This document shows positions 11,598-24,112 of a stretch of 64,000 nt of DNA, in pieces (the first letter of the stretch is position 1; each line of letters begins with the position of its first letter). The stretch spans positions 124,001 through 188,000 of the forward strand of contig NW_026251742.1 in assembly GCF_025024155.1 (NCBI RefSeq). The letters are read 5' to 3'. The notes under the pieces were generated by a model. The model worked only from the letters and a program-made list of their open reading frames with translations. It made no database searches and was not told the origin of the DNA. Position numbers and translations under genes: made by a program. Source of the DNA: Gamsiella multidivaricata (lineage: Eukaryota; Mortierellomycota; Mortierellomycetes; Mortierellales; Mortierellaceae).

Positions 11598-14529
11598 CTA
11601 TCCAGAGCCGGTCAATAAAGCCTTGATAGTCTTGGAAGTACTCGCATCGTTCAAGTGCTTGGTGTTGTACCTCAGCGCCGAAAGGAGATCAGGTGTGTCG
11701 TTTGCATTGCCATACGTCTGGATCGCCTTGACAGAGTTCTTAATGTTGATGGGTGAGCTCTTGGCAAAAGCACCCTGTGCATCGATGTGGTCATAAATGA
11801 TAATCGAGATGACCATCACCCGCAAGCAGAACGCCGTCGTCTCGGGTCTCTGTAGCTTCTTCTTGTTATTGCTCACGGAATGGTAGCATACACCCGCCAG
11901 AGTCGAAAGACACTCGGACACGCTTCTGCCCACGCGATGTTTCGCGACAAACTGCGTCGTCACCTCTGTCACCGTCTTGAGCATCGGCGTTGGGTATGCA
12001 TAGAACATCGACACATGGTTCGCCAACTCGTCCTCGTTCATCGCTGACTTCAGGTCAACCTCGTTCGACAGTTTTCCGCGAGAGAGGCAGCGTCGGTAAT
12101 ATGAAAAGTCGTTCTGGATCTGAGGAGTCTTCATCTTGAGCGAATCAAATTCAAAGACAAAATCGAGCAACTGACACAAAATCCGGGCCAGCGCCTGATG
12201 CCGCTCCAAGTTTTTGTTCACGTCGCCAATGCAAAGCGTCTGGAGGATTTGTGGGAGGTACGTTTCTATTTGTTCAAGATATGTAACAGTCAGTCAAGGT
12301 TAGAGATGTACGCCATCAACATTTGCGTTTTATCGCGTAGAAAAGTCGTATAACAAAGTCACTTACCAATGGAGGTAGAGTACTTGTAAAACATCTTGAG
12401 CTTGGCAACAGCGGGTCGCACATGGCTCCATGCCTCCGCTTCTGATTCGGGGCCAGGCGATCCAATTGCCTAGAGAAAAAAATAGAAAGTGCTGTGTTAG
12501 CATCGGATGCTTTGATAGATCCAGCTGTAATTCTCGCCTCCCGCGCAGTTGACTGAAGATAATGTCCCCTTGACCCTCTCAATCTCTTTCACGATTGCCC
12601 GCCCACCTAGACAGCTCGTCTTCCAGGCAGTATTGGGATACGAAAATAAAAATAAAAAGTAAAAAATAAAAAGTGTGTTGACACAAATGTTGAAAATAGA
12701 ACCGGGCTCTTCAAGAAAAAGCAAGAAGTGCTCTGGTGTTGTATGGTGAACAGAAAGAAAGAGACTAAAAATGTTATTTCTTGCTGAGGACAGAGAATCC
12801 ACAACGCTGGCGCGCTCAGTTCAACTCTTCTTTGATTCATATCAGAGACACCTGATCGACCCCCCTCGAGACCGAGGAAACCATTGAGCAAAGACCTCTT
12901 ATGCATGTGGATTAGTACTTTGATAAATCCACAAGCGCGGAATCGTTTTAGCCAACAAAGAATGTGCCCTGAATATCCGTATCCAGGTACACCTGTCACT
13001 GCCAGAGAAAAGGATACCATCAATCAACGAGAGATAAAAATAACCCAAATCTCAGGATCTTCTTCAAGACGTATTGAAATGTAGGCAAAACGAAACGAAA
13101 CGAAATGAAACGATGGAATTTGCTCGATCTAGTCCGATTATGCACAGACATATGCATGAGAGCACCGTGTATCGAGGGGAGAGAGTGTAAAAATATCAGG
13201 TTCCGTGGGGTACCTCACTTGAGCTGGCAAAAGATTGTAGACAATACTCTCACAGCAATGAAACTCAATTGCAACTCGACCATAGCTTTGTTTTCTTTCC
13301 CAAACGCATCATGCAGACAAATGAATAAAATAAACAACAATGATGGGGTCCAAGGGGCTTTGAACCTAAGCGCATAGCTCCGCCAGACAATTGGCCATTG
13401 TCAATTGTCAGCTGTCGAATGGTTGAATACTTGGCTGATATATCCAATAGCGCTTTTTGTTGTTATGCATGGCGTGGTAGCACGTCGCATCCCTTGTCTC
13501 GTATGAGCTCGCCAATACACCGTTGTATCAAGTTGATAGTCCACCGCAATAAATGTGCATGCGAGTCGGTGTCCAAGTATAGACAATACTAGTTTCTCCA
13601 GGATAATCCCTTAAATTTCAATGACCCCTCTTTCCGATCGCCCTGTGCGTCGTCCCTTCAGCTCTTTGTTCATATAACTCGGTGAGCTTCACTTTTGTTC
13701 GTTCATTTAACAAACGTCCATTCCGTCAGGACTCAGAAAAAAGATCAGAATTAAGAACAAGGATAAGAATAAGAAGAAAAACCCAGTAGGAAGCAGAAAT
13801 AGGATATAAAAAAGATTGTTGCAGTACAGTAATGCCAAAGAGGGCCATGGTCTCCGAATCATTGCAACGCAACAATGATTCACCCTAAGCCTGCCACCAT
13901 AGATCTCCCGCTAGCCCCCTGTCCTCGCACTCTCTTGTTACCCTGCTCTTGTTGATATTTTACTTCTTCTAGTCCAGGTGGATTAGATCCTGCAGCACTA
14001 AACAGACTAAACAGATGAACTGTTCGTCGGGAAACATCCTGCCCTGGCCTGCCCTGCTTTTCATGCCCTTTTTTTCTGTTTTTCTGTTTCGCTCCTCCTG
14101 CAGGCAATGATATAATCCATCCCTGAAGTCCTGGTATGGTCCTGCTGCATTCATAGTAGATTTCGGTGCTTCTGTCCGCATTCGATTGATAGTAGATAGT
14201 ATAACGCAAATAAAGAAACATAAGATTACCTGACGGATATATTCCCCACAGCCCTCGTACGTTCGAAGTAACTCGAGGAGGTCAGCTGTTGGTTCCAACA
14301 TGTGCAGAACGTTGGAGTATGACTCGAGATCCTCCTCGGTCATAGAGGAATCTATTTGTGTTTGGCGATGGGAAAAAAGTAAGTCCTCGACTTTCATGCC
14401 ATCTTCTTCACCCGCTGTCAAATGTCCATATCTGATCCTCTTACCTTCAAAGTCAAGTTGGACATCAGGAACTTTGGAGTCACCATCCTTGTTGATGAGT
14501 TCGTTGAACTGGGAGAGAAAGTTACCCAT
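11598..14529 (-). CDS. CYRI: CYRI/FAM49-family Rac1-binding regulator of SCAR/WAVE
   Basis: Three exons: 14529-14230, 12469-12367, 12265-11598, all joins in frame, 356 residues (animal CYRI-B is about 324). CYRI proteins (DUF1394/CYFIP-like domain) bind active Rac1 at the membrane and compete with the WAVE complex, limiting Arp2/3-driven actin growth. The start MGNFLS fits an N-myristoylation signal (Gly2, Ser6) as in animal CYRI. Exon 1 carries the helix ending RTYEGCGEYIRQ, matching the family's YRGAGHEIR block; exon 2 reads AEAWSHVRPAVAKLKMFYKY. Exon 3 contains NDFSYYRRCLSR, which includes the adjacent arginines known to contact Rac1, then SMFYAYPTPMLKT, CLRVMVISIIIYDH, GAFAKSSPI and LSALRYNTKHLND, all diagnostic. 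Intron 1 is 1760 bp, far longer than any other here. Confidence 0.93.
12470..14229 (-). other. 1.76 kb intron of the CYRI gene
   Basis: Donor GTAATC at 14229 and acceptor CTCTAG at 12470; the flanking codons join as EYIRQ|AIGSPG, matching the family. Other introns here are mostly 60-150 bp. I found no conserved protein, tRNA or snoRNA signature inside; open frames of up to 138 codons on the minus strand look random. Confidence 0.8.
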
Positions 14530-17500
14530 GGCGCGTTATGAGAAAAAGAAAAATGTACAAGGTGGAGATGATGGAAGGTGGATCGAAAAGCGGGAGGGAG
14601 TCGTAAAAGGTATCGAGGTAAAAAGAAGATATATGAAGTGTGCTGTTCCTGAAAAGAGATGCGTTCCTTTTGGTCGTGTCAATTGGTTCTTTATCCTCGG
14701 GAGAAAATGAGGTCTGAAAAGACCGAGGATGATGATAAAGGTCTATGAAGGAAAGAGAGCAATCCAAAGACGACTGTATATTAGTAAATTCCTTTCGATA
14801 CAGGAATGCTAGCTCGATTCAGTGGCCCAAATTCCAGGCCAGCTTTCAGTCCTTGAGCAAGTGTTCGAGATCATCCCATCTCTCTCCCAGCAACATAAAA
14901 CACCCAGGTACCGTTTATAAGTCGGAGGACAGATCTGATGATGGAATGATCAAAGTGATCAGAAGAGGCAAAGGGGGAAGAGGATGAAGGGAATGAAGAG
15001 GGTGAATAGTGTGATTCTACTGGATTTGCGGGAGAGAGGGGGTGATCGTCAAGGTATGAGGTGGAGTAAGTGTTCAGAGGATAATGGTCATGAAAATCAG
15101 ATAAGAGTGCGATATGGACGTATCATATCAGTGAGGAAAGGGTTCGTTAGAGAGGGATGAAGGGAGGGATGGAGGGGATGGAGAGATGATGTGGTGGCGA
15201 GAGAGGAAGCGGAAAGGAATGGAGGTAAAGAGATTCAAAGATGAGAGAGAACAGGAAGAAAAGAAAAAAAAAAAAGACCTGAAACGAACCCAGCCTTTCG
15301 GGCAAATAACAATAGTGCGATTGATTGGACGAGGGGCGTCCAATGAGCAAAAGAACCCACTGGCCGACTGCATTTCTCGTTCGTTTCCCCCCACTGTGTG
15401 CCTCCAGCTGGGTAACCATAAAGCAAATTGCAGACAGCTTCATATCCAATTCAATCCCAGTCAGCCAGACACAGTCCAGCCAAATGTGCTTAGACAATGT
15501 GCTTTTGCAGTTATGAAGGCTATGTCAATTTGAGTAGGAGGAGGATAGATGGATAGCTGCTACATGTACTAAAGAGAGGGTAGAGTATGCATGCAACCCT
15601 GTGCTGGCCAATTGTCGCAAATAGTACCAGTTGCAGATGGTGGTGATGGTACCGCCCTCTTTGGCACATCACATTGTCGCTTAGGACACCGCATCAGTGG
15701 TCTGGGTGATTCGGTGTAGTCACCTCATCCGTCCGACTGGGCTTACGGAGGGTGGTCGTGTCGATAGGCGGGTGGGCTGTTACGATCGATATCAGCAAGG
15801 GTATGTTAGGCAGAGAGGGATCAAGGGGACAGAAGAGACACTCACTCTGTTCGTCAGTTGTATGGCAGTAATAGCGATAGCAGGTAGAAGGTAGAGAATA
15901 AAGAAATCAGGGGAACAGGGAGTGAGTAGTAAGGAAACGGGAAGAAAAGAAGTGATGCGTGCGTGTGGGGAGAGGAAGAGGAGAACAGGAAGAGAGCAGC
16001 AGTGGCGGTAGTAGTGGTGACGGTGGAGGGGAATGACGAGGAATGACAGCCGAGGGGAGAAGAGGAGGAGAGGATGGGAGGGATGTGGAATCAGATGAAT
16101 GAGAAAAGTGTGAGCTGGCAGCAGATGCAGCAGTGAGAGTATGAATGTGTGAATGCATGTAGACTATGCATGTATGCATGTATGCATTTATGAATGTGTG
16201 TTTGTGTGTATGTGGATGAATAATAACAATAAAATAATAACATTAATAACAATTTTGTTTGTTTATATTTATCGCACCGATGCATACCTGCACCCAAACT
16301 CACTCGTTCGCGGCACGCACCGAATAACAGTTGTGTCTTCCGACAACACAGGTCTAGTGCACTTTCTCCCCTTCCTTGGGCTCGATCGCATTTCTTTTTT
16401 TTTCTTTTCTTGTGCCACCAAATGTGCCTTCCTTTACACTTTCTACTTTCTCCGACCAATCTCTATAAACAATCCACATCCTTTTTTTTTCTAACTCTCC
16501 CTTTCACTTTGCTCACTCTTTTCGTTCAGTTTCTATGCCTCTGGTCTCTCATTTTCATTAACGATTTAACCCGCATGTCGCTACAATCACACAACAGCCC
16601 GCTTCTCGTCCGCGGCCCTGATGCTTCTCATCCTTCCTTTTGCGTCCAATCCTCGAAAGTTTCAACCTTCACTAGTCTAGCCCACACTTTAAGAAGGAAA
16701 AAGTTCTCTTCTTCATCCTTTCCCCCGTCCTCTCTTCTTCCTATACCGCCGCAGTATACTGCGAATCCAATCCCGATATTCTGATAGAAGATGATAGGAC
16801 AAAGGACAATGGAAGGAGTAGTAGAGTAGATATTAAGAAAACGTTCAGCCAATCATATGATCTCGGCCACTGGCTTTGTTCCTGAAAAATAATTACTTTG
16901 AAACAAAGCCCACCCACCGCCTTAAAAAAAAAAAAAAAAAAAGAAAAGACGGCTGCTCCTCACCCCACGATCGGTCTGTTCATTTGCTCTCTTTCCTTTC
17001 TCGCTTGCGCGAATTGCTCGCCAGCTCTCTTCCTGCTGCTCTATTTTATCCCAAGCCCTATTTTAACCACCTGCTCTCAACAACTTACCCTTCTCTCCTA
17101 CTATGTATAGTTCACGACATTCATTACATCGATAACACATTGCACGGGAACAAATGAAATGGAAACCATGTTACATAATGGCACATTGCGATCTGCGCTG
17201 TAAATGTCTTTTGCTCTTGTTCTCTTACTCTCTTACGCCAACGACAGAGACTAAAACCGTTGCCCCGAACGACGTCTGCGCTCAATGACGACGGTGCTCA
17301 TGTTTGCCTGCTCTCCCAATTTACCTTGGCAAGGAATGGAATTCGGCGCGTCTTATGCACTCCAGGGCGGGTTCTGTATTATTTTTTTCTCCGTGGAGAA
17401 AGTGTGAACCATAAGGGCGGTAAATATCCTCCATGTCCACGGCTATACTCTGACGGGGTGCATAATTTCGTCCGCTCCCATATTCTTTCATTACGCTAAA

Positions 17501-17977
17501 GAGAGTCCTCGTATTCAAGAGATTGCACTGACAATAATCCGCCTAGATGTGGTATTGAATGCCTGACTTTATTCGGCTTAGATATCATGATGGAAATAAA
17601 AAGAAGCAGAATACAAAACAAAAAGGATTTTTCTTTTGTCAACTGTAGCCCGCACGCAGAGAGTCAATGTCGCTATCCTGTGATGTGATGATGATTGGAA
17701 AAAGAAAAAGGAAAGCAGATCGCGAAAATAGAGTGAAGAGAGGGCTAAATGCAAAACAAGAAACAGAGAGAGCGGCTGCAGGCCTTTATGCTGGTGGTTG
17801 TGTGGTGTTGCTGTGGTTGCTGTGGTTGATGTGGTTGGTTTCGTATTTTTGTTTTTGCATGCGGGTTTCGACTATAGTGATATATGATACGGGGTAGTTT
17901 TTTCATTTTTTTTTTTAAAAGAGGGTCGATATGTGGCTGTTGAGAGAGGAGTTGAGAGCGGAAAAATGTCGTGTCGC
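14530..17977. other. Gene-free stretch with strand-composition switch
   Basis: 3.4 kb between the CYRI start and the eIF4G stop. From about 14.9 to 16.1 kb the plus strand is strongly G/A-rich; from about 16.3 to 17.1 kb it becomes C/T-rich, with a short ATGC/ATGT repeat at 16149-16192 between them. C/T-rich leaders are typical just upstream of genes in this window, so the pattern fits divergent promoters, but the rightward transcript has no recognisable protein (best candidate: a 69-codon frame starting at 16575). No RNA gene recognised. Confidence 0.4.
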
Positions 17978-20900
17978 CTAAGGTTTAGCAGCCTTCGCGG
18001 GATCCATGCCGGCGGCTTCAAGCAACTGAGCGGCGTATTTGAATGCATTGGGTACATCGATAGCAGTGTCGGGTAAGAACTCGAGAGGGTCTGCAAACCC
18101 AGCCTCGAAATCCTCTGCCGACAGGATCTTCTCTGAAGACAGCTTCTTGAAAACATCGCCAATGCTGTCAACATCCGACGGCTTCATCTCCATGGACTGA
18201 TTGACAAATTCCGTGACGAACAATGGTCGGTAGCAGGCATCCAGCTCCTTCACGCTCGTCAACAGCTCAGTTATATCCCGCAACGAGAGATATTCCTTCA
18301 GGGTATTCTCGATGCTGCGCTTTGCCTCGTCCTCGGTCTTCTTGGGCGCAGCTGTGGCATCCGTCGACTTGGACTCCGCGCCAGCGTCAGGGTCGGATAC
18401 AGGAGCCGAGCGTGGCAGTAACTGCAGACGTCTGCGCTCTGGAGGCTTGTCAGCATCAACGCTACCACGACGATCACCGCCTTCGCCCTCCAGGGCACTA
18501 GTTGTAAAAAAAAAAGGTCATCGCAAAAATCGTTAAAATTATTCCTTGGAGACATGGACTACCGGCAAAAAGTTTAGACATAACAAGTTAAAGACTTACG
18601 CAAAAATGTTGGTAGAGCCAATAGGGCGGTTACTCTCGCTCTGAGAGGCGGCCTTACTTTCGGAACGCTTGCCCTTGTTCAAGGATCCAAAGACAGACTG
18701 GGTGGGTCCGAGACTGGGCAGCCCACTGACCTTGGAGCGACTTGTGTTACCAAACAAGGAGAGATCTCCAGCTTTCTTGGTCATGACCGGGCCAGCTCCG
18801 ACAGTAGACCAGCCATCAGCACCGACCTGGGGAACGCCGCCCATGTCATGACGAGCATCGCCAGAGCCGCGGAATGATGGACCACGGCTCAATTGCTCAC
18901 GACGGTTGGGCAATCCACGGCCGCCACCAGAAGAAGCCGTGCGGCGCATCATCTCCTTCTCTTCCTGCTGTCTGGCAGCCTCCTCGTGAATGGCTGCAAT
19001 GGTCTTGGGACCAGCAGCAGCGCGTCTGTTGACCCACTTGCTGGCACGCAAGTCGATAACGTCCTGGACCATGAATCGGATACGGCTTGGGAGCTTGTTG
19101 TTCTTGGTCAGCTCGGCCATGCGTACAAAGTACACATCCATGTGGTTCTTGGCCTCGGGGCGATCCAACTGCAATCCAACGGTCGTCATCAGCTTGCAGA
19201 GACCCTCTGTCTCCTCCTCCTCGGGATCCTTGACGTTGGCCAACAGCTTCTTTACACACTCATGCATAATCTTCTCCGTCAACATCTGCAACTTGAACAG
19301 CTCTCCGATAAAGTGAATGAGGCCCAGTCCCTGACGCTTGGCCTTCATCATGACGTAGTACTCGTCTGACATCAGATCGGGACCATCCTTGTCGTTCAGA
19401 GAGACACCGCCAGCGGTGGCCTTGTCCTTCCAACCGCGCATGAAATCCTCCTGACATCTGTGAAGAAGATACTTGCGGAAGAGCTTTCCACCAGTCGAGC
19501 CTTCGACGGTGACATCCTTGACATCGGGGGAAACCTTATCCATGAGCTTTTGGCACAGCTTGGCATAGACGCTTCCAAAGTTGGGTTCGTCCGTAGCTTT
19601 CTCAAAAATAATCTGAATGCAGTGCTTCAAGGTGGTGCCATCATCCTCCTTGGTGCTCAGATTGGCAATGTCGATCACCTTGTCCGAAATGCTGTCGAAC
19701 TTCTCAAGGGTCAACTTGTTCAACAGGCCCTTCACCTTACGAGCGACCACATCCTGATCTGGAGGCTCCTCGCCAACAATTACAGCGGGCGCCTGGCTTG
19801 CGCTTACATTAGGAGTCCATGCGTTCTCGGTCTTCTCAAGCGGCACAATATCGGCAAGAGGGATGGTTAACGCAGGCTCTTGGTGACCACGATCGCCGCC
19901 GCGGCCCTGTCCACCGCCACGCTTGCCGCCGCGAGATCCACGCTGTGAAGGAGGACGAGAAAGGTTGTTACGGGGCAAAAAGCTGTTGTCGCTGGGTGTC
20001 CTGTGCTGCATGCGGTTGTCACCGCTAGGGTTGCGCATACCCATAGGCATGGGTCCGTTTAGACCCATCTTGCCAAGGTTGAAAGAACCCATAGGGGGCG
20101 CGGGCTTGCCACGGCCATTGGGCATAGGGCGAACACGCTGAGAGCCTCCAGGCGACTGCATGCCGCGGTCGTTTCCGTCGCCTCCAAGAACATCAAGCGA
20201 AGGAAGAGAGTCTGGCTTGTCTGTGCAAACGCTCATGAACTGCATCAAGAAGTCGCGACCGTATCTGAACTTGCCCGGCCCATCGGCATTACTTGGCGAC
20301 TGAATGTGAGACGGGTAGCTGACTGCGTTGAAGTTCTCGATACGGGCTGAGGGGCTGGGCGTAGGAGCCGATACCGTACGCGCAAGATCAACAGAGAGAC
20401 CAGACTTGACAAAGTCTGCGGGCTTAGATTCGGTGGCGACGGCCTCGGCCTTGGCAGCAGCCTCGGCAGCCTTCTCCTGTTTAACCTTCTCGGCAAGTCT
20501 CTCGGTCTCAAGAGCGATGCGGCGCTCAGCTTCGAGCTTCTCCTTGGCTTCCTGCTCGACCTTTTCCTTTTCAAGACGAACCTTCTCTGCCTCGGCTTTC
20601 TCGCGTGCAATGCGCTCTTCCTCCTCCTTCTGCTTGCGCTCAGTCTCGGCACGTTCATTCTCCAAGCGCTCTTTTTCCTCACGCTCTTCCTTTTCCTTGC
20701 GCTCGCGCTCCTCCTTCTCCTTGAGTTCACGCTCTTCACGCTCCTTGCGTTCCTGCTCAGCACGGGCTTCAGCCTCAAGACGCTCCTTCTCTTCTTGCTC
20801 CTCACGGATCCTGCGCTCCTCGGCTTCTTTTGCCTCTCTTTCGATGCGCTCTTTCTCCTCGCGCTCCAAGCGTTCCTTTTCCTCTTTTTCTTTGCGAGCC

Positions 20901-22922
20901 TTCTCTTCCTTTTCCTTGCGCTCCCGCTCCTCCCGATCCCGCTCGTCAGGATGCACAATCTTGATCACGTTCTTGACAGGGGGAGGAGTAATGATATTCT
21001 TCTTCTCCTCCTCAGGGTTCTTAATGTCAATCACTACAGGATTCTTCGATGCCTTGTTATCAGTAGTGGACGAGACAGCTGCAGGCAAAGGCTTGACTTC
21101 AGTCTTGGTCTCTGGATTGATGATGGCAATGCGCTTTGAGCCCTGGGCTTGGGGTGTAAAGGCAGGCGCATTAGTATTAAACGGTCTGCTGCTTTGAATA
21201 GGTCGCTGGGGCATTCCATAAGGAGACATTTGCTGCTGGTACATCTGCTGCGGGTAATATCCGGTAGCATCATAGGACATGTACTAGATCCACAAACAAA
21301 CAAAAAAGACAAAAAGAGGTGTATTAGTTCATAGTAATGAATCTGAATATAAATCACATTTAGTGAAGTAAGTCTCATGTGCAAAAAAAAAGTAGAATAG
21401 TCAGCTTACATATCCCTGCTGACCCCACTGCTGCTGTTGAGGGTGCTGAGGATGCATGCCGTGATGCTGAGGCTGAGGGTTCATAGGACCCATTCCGTGG
21501 CTCTTGATAGGTGGACGCTGAGATGCGAAGGGACCAGGACCAGCCTGAGGAACACCCATAGGAGGGATCATGGGAGCCTGAGAGATGGTAGGGGGGACCT
21601 GAGGACGGTAATGGGGTTGCTCATTGGTGTGTGCAGAGTTGGTCGAATCCGTGCGTCTGTGTGTGTGGTGGCTGTGGGCCATATGTGGCTGAGCGACATG
21701 TGGAGGAACAGGCTTGTACGGACTGTGGTGCTCTGGTGTGTGTGGTGTGGCATGGACGGGTTCCTGAGGGGCGGCAGCAACAGGAGTCGGTGCAGCTGGA
21801 GTCTGTTGTAGCAATGGGACAAAAAAAGACACCCTTTCGGTCAGTTGTCCATCTATCGGTTGCGTATCTCTTCTTTCTGATATCAGCAGTACTAAGCCCA
21901 TCATTGCCGGCCATCTGCAGAACATCAGTGTATCGATCATAAACATATCCGCGCACCTCTTCTGACTTGCTGGGGATCATCTGCGATGTAGCAATGCTTC
22001 CAAATGTCATGGCGGTGCCGCTAGACGGTGCAGCTGGGGCAACTTCGCTAGAAGTAGAAGGTGATGATCCCGAATCCGGCTCATTGATTGATCCAAAGCG
22101 AATTGACGAAGCTATAAATGGTATGATATGAAAAAAGGACGAGGGCAGAACCAGGTTAGCACTGACAATCCTGCTCCTGGTTGCTATCGTCATCGAGAGT
22201 CGCTCCATTAAGATCCTTTACAACTTCGAAGAGACATACCTGGACCGGCTGAGGTAGGGGCAGAGACAGGAGTAGTTGAGGCAGGACCGGTCGAGACACC
22301 GGCAGCGGGCTTTCCTGCGGGCTGGCCCTTCACAGCTGCCGCAGCAGTGGGTGCCTGTGATCTCCTATTAGCACTATTGATGTCATAAGCGAATATCGCC
22401 AAAAGAGGATCACGGTTAGTTACTGGCCCGGAGCAACACCACATAACATTACACAAACAACCTTATCTCTACCCCCCCCTCTTCCTCCCTCTCTTGCTCT
22501 ATGATGTGTGTATGGAAACTCTTTTTGACGAGGAAGAAATACGACGCTTTCCATTGTGTAGCAAAAGTGCAAACACCCACCAAGGTAAAAAAAGAGGGAA
22601 AGACAACAAAAGGGCACAGATAAAATAATGACATGCACAGGAAAAGTTGAGGGACAGCCACGCCAAGCGTATGCGAACGGGCCACGGCTAGACTGGTTAG
22701 AATCTGCCATGGGTATGATCTTGTCCAAAAACAGAAACCGATCCATACATCCGCAGTAAGACGCAAAATATAAAAAAAGAAAACAAAGAGCGGATAGCCA
22801 GAGTGGTCATCACAGTAAGATCATATAGATTGTGGACAAAGATCGAAAACCAAGCGAATGCGGATTTCTGTGCAGTACGAGTGTGTATTTGTGTGTGTGG
22901 TATTGGCGGAGGGTTGCGCAAG

Positions 22923-22958
<36 letters not shown>

Positions 22959-23381
22959 GTGACGAATTGCGATTCAAAACAAGACAGAATTGACCGAAGA
23001 CCAGATCGACGAATAGTCCCGAAGAGCTGCATGCTACACGTACGCATGGTTAGCCTTTGCGGCTACTGCAGAGTAGTTGCCATTGGCTGTGGAGGGCGTT
23101 GCTGGCTTGGGAGCAGGCTGATGCGGCACTTGTTTTGTGTTGGAGGCGGAAACAGCTGCACCCTGGCTTCCTGAAGACGACGTCGTTGCAGTCGACGGGT
23201 GGGTCTGTGATGCTGGTGCAGATGGGTTGGCTGAGGCGGTATTGGCTGCTGCTGCTTGTTGCTGAGTCGAGGCGGGTGGAGGGGTCGCTGGGCTGGCTTT
23301 GGTGGTGTTTCTCTGGGCAGCTGCGGCAAAGCTGATGGGTGGAGTACCGGATGTAGGTTGTTGAGAAGAATTCCTTTTCAT
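17978..23381 (-). CDS. EIF4G: Translation initiation factor eIF4G
   Basis: Scaffold of eIF4F, linking eIF4E, eIF4A and the 40S subunit on capped mRNA. Six exons: 23381-23044, 22364-22240, 22111-21957, 21802-21410, 21283-18600, 18497-17978; the sum is 3n, 1404 residues. The N-terminal third is Pro/Gln/Ala-rich with two FGSI motifs (RFGSINEPDSG, MTFGSIATSQ). A long Glu/Lys/Arg helix of EREE/EKEE repeats follows. KFRYGRDFLMQF fits the eIF4E-binding consensus YxxxxL-phi. After an RGG-like basic stretch, the MIF4G domain begins near KVKGLLNKLTLEKFDSISDK and includes IIFEKATDEPNFGSVYA. The last exon carries a compact MA3-like domain (TLKEYLSLRDITELL, LSAEDFEAGFADPLEFLPD). The exon 3 donor (GTGCGC) is weak; other joins are strong. 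Identification is certain. Confidence 0.95.
22931..22958 (+). repeat. Poly-A tract of about 28 bp
   Basis: Homopolymer in the first intron of the minus-strand eIF4G gene, so a T-run in its sense. The exact length may be affected by sequencing error. Confidence 0.8.
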
Positions 23382-23460
23382 AATAGGTGATCGATTAATA
23401 CATAACCCACGAGGGAGGAGTTACAGTGTGGGGAGGAGAAAGGGTGAGAGAAAGGAAGGG

Positions 23461-23464
<4 letters not shown>

Positions 23465-23501
<37 letters not shown>
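23465..23501 (+). repeat. (GA)n microsatellite
   Basis: Eighteen or so uninterrupted GA units about 85-120 bp upstream of the eIF4G start codon; (CT)n in the eIF4G sense strand. Confidence 0.9.
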
Positions 23502-23505
<4 letters not shown>

Positions 23506-23795
23506 GGGGTGGAGTGTGAAAGTGGTGGTAATGAGAGAAAGGAGGAGAGGTAATGAAAGTAACGCTCTGGAGGGTGGATAACGATGACTGCAGTGCGCAA
23601 AAAAAAAAAAGACTCTTTCCTTTGTGGTTGGCCAGTTTCGCTGGGTACTATACCACTGCTTATTTCAAATACAAATTTTTGTTGTTGACATTGAGGGGCC
23701 TGCTTGAAGAGAGGAGAAAAAAAAAGAGTCCGCTTTTTTGGTTCTTCAGCGCTGCCTCATTCTTTGCAGTGCAGGCAGGGGTGCAGCGGGAAGCA

Positions 23796-23855
23796 GTGTT
23801 TGAGTGTTTAAGTGTTTGAGTGTTTAAGTGTTTGAGTGTTTAAGTGTTTGAGTGT
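23796..23855 (+). repeat. 16-bp minisatellite built of alternating 8-mers
   Basis: GTGTTTGA and GTGTTTAA alternate for about seven 8-bp units, giving a period of 16. It lies downstream of RIC8 and upstream of eIF4G, outside coding sequence. Confidence 0.9.
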
Positions 23856-24112
23856 CTGCAATCAAGTGGATGGATTTATTAGATCGACGGGTGCATGTCC
23901 ATAAGCTGGGCCATTTGCTGTCATCTTGCCCACAGACACTACGTATACGTACATCCGCATGAGCCACACACCTTTCTCTCCTTCTCCCTGCTTTCCTGTT
24001 TCAAGGTAATACCCTTTTGCCTCAATGGATTTCACACAAACCAAGCATCATATTCGGGAGGAAACTCCTCTACGAAAGAACCAGGAAGGAGAGTAGAAAG
24101 GCCATTGCCATA

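Larger units (their letters stand above)
23382..24112. other. Intergenic with microsatellite and minisatellite
   Basis: 731 bp between the eIF4G start and the RIC8 stop. It contains a (GA)n run at about 23465-23501 (CT-rich in the eIF4G leader sense), an A-run at 23599, and a 16-bp minisatellite at 23796-23855. No gene seen. Confidence 0.6.

Noticed and set aside
12607..13023. 138-codon minus-strand frame inside the CYRI intron
   Set aside because: No conserved segment; it ends in homopolymer-derived Phe/Tyr runs.
20328..21197. 289-codon plus-strand frame rich in Ser/Phe/Arg
   Set aside because: Antisense of the Glu/Lys/Arg-repeat helix of eIF4G; the repeat composition keeps the opposite frame open.
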